A stretch of 64,000 bases of DNA, taken from contig NZ_JARXHX010000001.1 of NCBI RefSeq assembly GCF_031127835.1, forward strand, positions 124,001-188,000, given 5' to 3'. Source of the stretch: Pelagicoccus sp. SDUM812002. Its GTDB lineage: Bacteria > Verrucomicrobiota > Verrucomicrobiia > Opitutales > Opitutaceae. Below are positions 63,701 to 64,000 of the stretch, piece after piece. The position numbers and the translations under genes are program-made. The notes under the pieces were generated by a model that was not told the origin of the DNA, did no database searches, and saw only the letters and a list, made by a program, of their open reading frames with translations. The stretch's first letter is position 1. Each line of letters begins with the position of its first letter.

Positions 63701-63861
63701 TCGTCCAGCAGGCAGTCAACCAGCAACGCAAGAACGACCTCGAGCTCTACCGCAAATTCGCCGGCGATGAGGACTTCAAGCAAGCCTACATATCAGAGGC
63801 CATGCGATATCTAACGATGGCCTCGCCCGAAGATTTAGAGAACCTCTTAAGAGCATCCTAG
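60796..63861 (+). CDS. hsdR: Type I restriction-modification system, restriction subunit
   Basis: The 1021-aa protein has an N-terminal PD-(D/E)XK nuclease region (SIDMAIFINGIAIATIELKN), SF2 helicase motifs (QHSAGSGKSNSITW, VIVVTDRRALD, VIIDEAHSSQSG, FTATPKN) and later LVVANKYLTGFDQPKLHSMY and VQTLSRLNRAN. It translocates and cleaves unmethylated DNA as part of the HsdRMS complex. It is separated from hsdS by about 5.8 kb of other defence-type genes, an unusual arrangement. No Shine-Dalgarno is obvious; the leader is the right repeat of the four-helix-bundle cassette. Confidence 0.96.
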   Translation: MSPSQTNERALESCIEKALTGLSRDELKKDENGELIVSETGAPYGLSPEHGYQLGWPSDFDKEFAIDTRLFWEFLQSTQAEELKKLQDRPNWQRLILERLNRKILKDGILSVLKKGLSIDSARLTLLYSLPYNATNPEVQANFEKNIFSVTRQVHFSQSQPALSIDMAIFINGIAIATIELKNAWTGQTTYHARKQYQEDRDPKEPLLNFKRCLVHFAADTDEVYMTTKLAGKKTFFLPFNKGHNNGKGNPPNPNGHKTSYLWDEVLRKESLTNIIEHFCKLIKEKDPKTDKTRETLFFPRYQQLDVVRKLLQHAGMHGPGQRYLIQHSAGSGKSNSITWAAYQLIELYAEGSDAPVFDSVIVVTDRRALDKQLRDNIKQFSEVKNIVAHATKSQDLKEALESGKKVIITTIQKFPFIVQGIESLSERNFAVIIDEAHSSQSGKAADKMSTALSKDEEDEEEPEDLQDKILKAMEGRKLSENASYFAFTATPKNATLEKFGVQLVDGKFVPFHLYSMKQAIEEEFILDVLANYTTYRSYYEIQKSVEDNPLFDTAKAQKRLRAYVEGHAETIAVKAEIMVNHFMENVWTPKKLKGKAKAMVVTRNIVTAIRYYLAIREALKKRGTPFKAIVAFSGKKKVDGIEHTEESLNGFPSKDIPDEFDSDDYKLLVVANKYLTGFDQPKLHSMYVDKKLQHVLAVQTLSRLNRANKKLGKNDTFILNFYNATEDIKRAFDPFYTSTSLAAATDVNVLHDLKDLLDEEGVYEQSEVIQFNELYFNNVPADQLSPIIDIAAERFNNELELEEDQKVGFKVRAKQFVKIYGQVACMIPFNNPDWEMLHWFLKFLIPKLHITDTGGDQMDEILNSVDLSSYGLSRVKLNSTIGLDSSDTELDPQNPNPRNPGGEEERETLDDIIRSFNERFFAGWEETDESQRVRFVNILRNVVSNPNYEAQVVNNDDVQNRRLAFEKIVQQAVNQQRKNDLELYRKFAGDEDFKQAYISEAMRYLTMASPEDLENLLRAS

Positions 63862-64000
63862 TCGTCTCCGGGTTCGAAATCGTTCGTGCCATTCACATGT
63901 CATCCAATCGGTAGTGGTAGTACGCTACTTCCAAAGTAGCATACGTCAGAAACCAAGCCCGGTCTGAGAATCAGTTCGGCGAGGGGTTCGTTTCCGTTTT
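63862..64000. other. End of window, no feature seen
   Basis: 139 bp after hsdR without a supported gene or terminator. Confidence 0.5.

Noticed and set aside
1-64000. CRISPR array, rRNA genes or insertion sequences with transposase
   Set aside because: No regularly spaced repeats, no rRNA-like sequence and no transposase-like protein were seen anywhere in the window.

Overview
The window looks like a chromosome segment of a Verrucomicrobiota bacterium, most likely class Opitutae. This is an inference from gene content: a MoxR/DUF58/BatA-like/DUF4175/DUF4159 cluster of the type common in Planctomycetes-Verrucomicrobia genomes, lipoprotein xylanase and GH43 enzymes, paired ExbD proteins and a TonB-dependent receptor. 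No rRNA or complete tRNA gene is present, and no search could be run, so the taxonomy is not proven.

1-45.3 kb is a chromosomal core. It opens with the N-terminal part of an EamA-type transporter that runs off the left edge. A tightly packed plus-strand operon (0.65-14.8 kb) follows: TPR/gluzincin protein, DUF4159, MoxR AAA+ ATPase, DUF58, VWA membrane proteins, a very large DUF4175 coiled-coil protein and a caspase-like protein without its cysteine. Next come housekeeping and envelope genes: a lipoprotein, an epimerase, a cyclophilin, mutL, argH, two exbD genes, an SDR, an ECF sigma factor set and a four-gene ABC exporter operon with 4-nt overlaps. The stretch 28-43 kb holds a GH10 xylanase, a double thioredoxin protein, a VOC protein, a frameshifted DUF3500 gene, a DEAD-box helicase, GtrA, a parallel beta-helix protein, topoisomerase III, GH43 and a TonB receptor. 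The TonB receptor is followed by yfiR and a hybrid sensor kinase.

At 45,553-45,606 lies the 3' part of a tRNA-Arg (anticodon TCT) on the minus strand, without the 5' half. I read this as one end (att site) of a genomic island that fills the rest of the window and continues past the right edge.

The island starts with an unfamiliar minus-strand cluster. It holds a lone, degenerate DnaG-type CHC2 zinc-finger protein, two paralogous proteins resembling the 5'-3' exonuclease (FEN/PIN) domain of DNA polymerase I, and a TPR protein. Hairpins lie at or near the gene ends. Divergent from it is a PD-(D/E)XK nuclease-like gene with a palindrome over its start codon. This cluster is my best candidate for an undescribed system. 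A pentapeptide-repeat membrane protein follows, whose N-terminal coding region seems to be interrupted by an in-frame TAG.

The last 12.5 kb is a type I restriction-modification locus (hsdM, hsdS ... hsdR). The interval between hsdS and hsdR is filled with other defence or toxin-type genes: an OLD-family ATPase/TOPRIM nuclease, a 312-aa protein with a PIN-domain partner, an Abi_2 (AbiD/F) HEPN protein preceded by a probable pseudoknotted RNA, a minimal nucleotidyltransferase with a helix-turn-helix, and a four-helix-bundle (S23/IVP) gene bounded by inverted GAAGAGT-type repeats.
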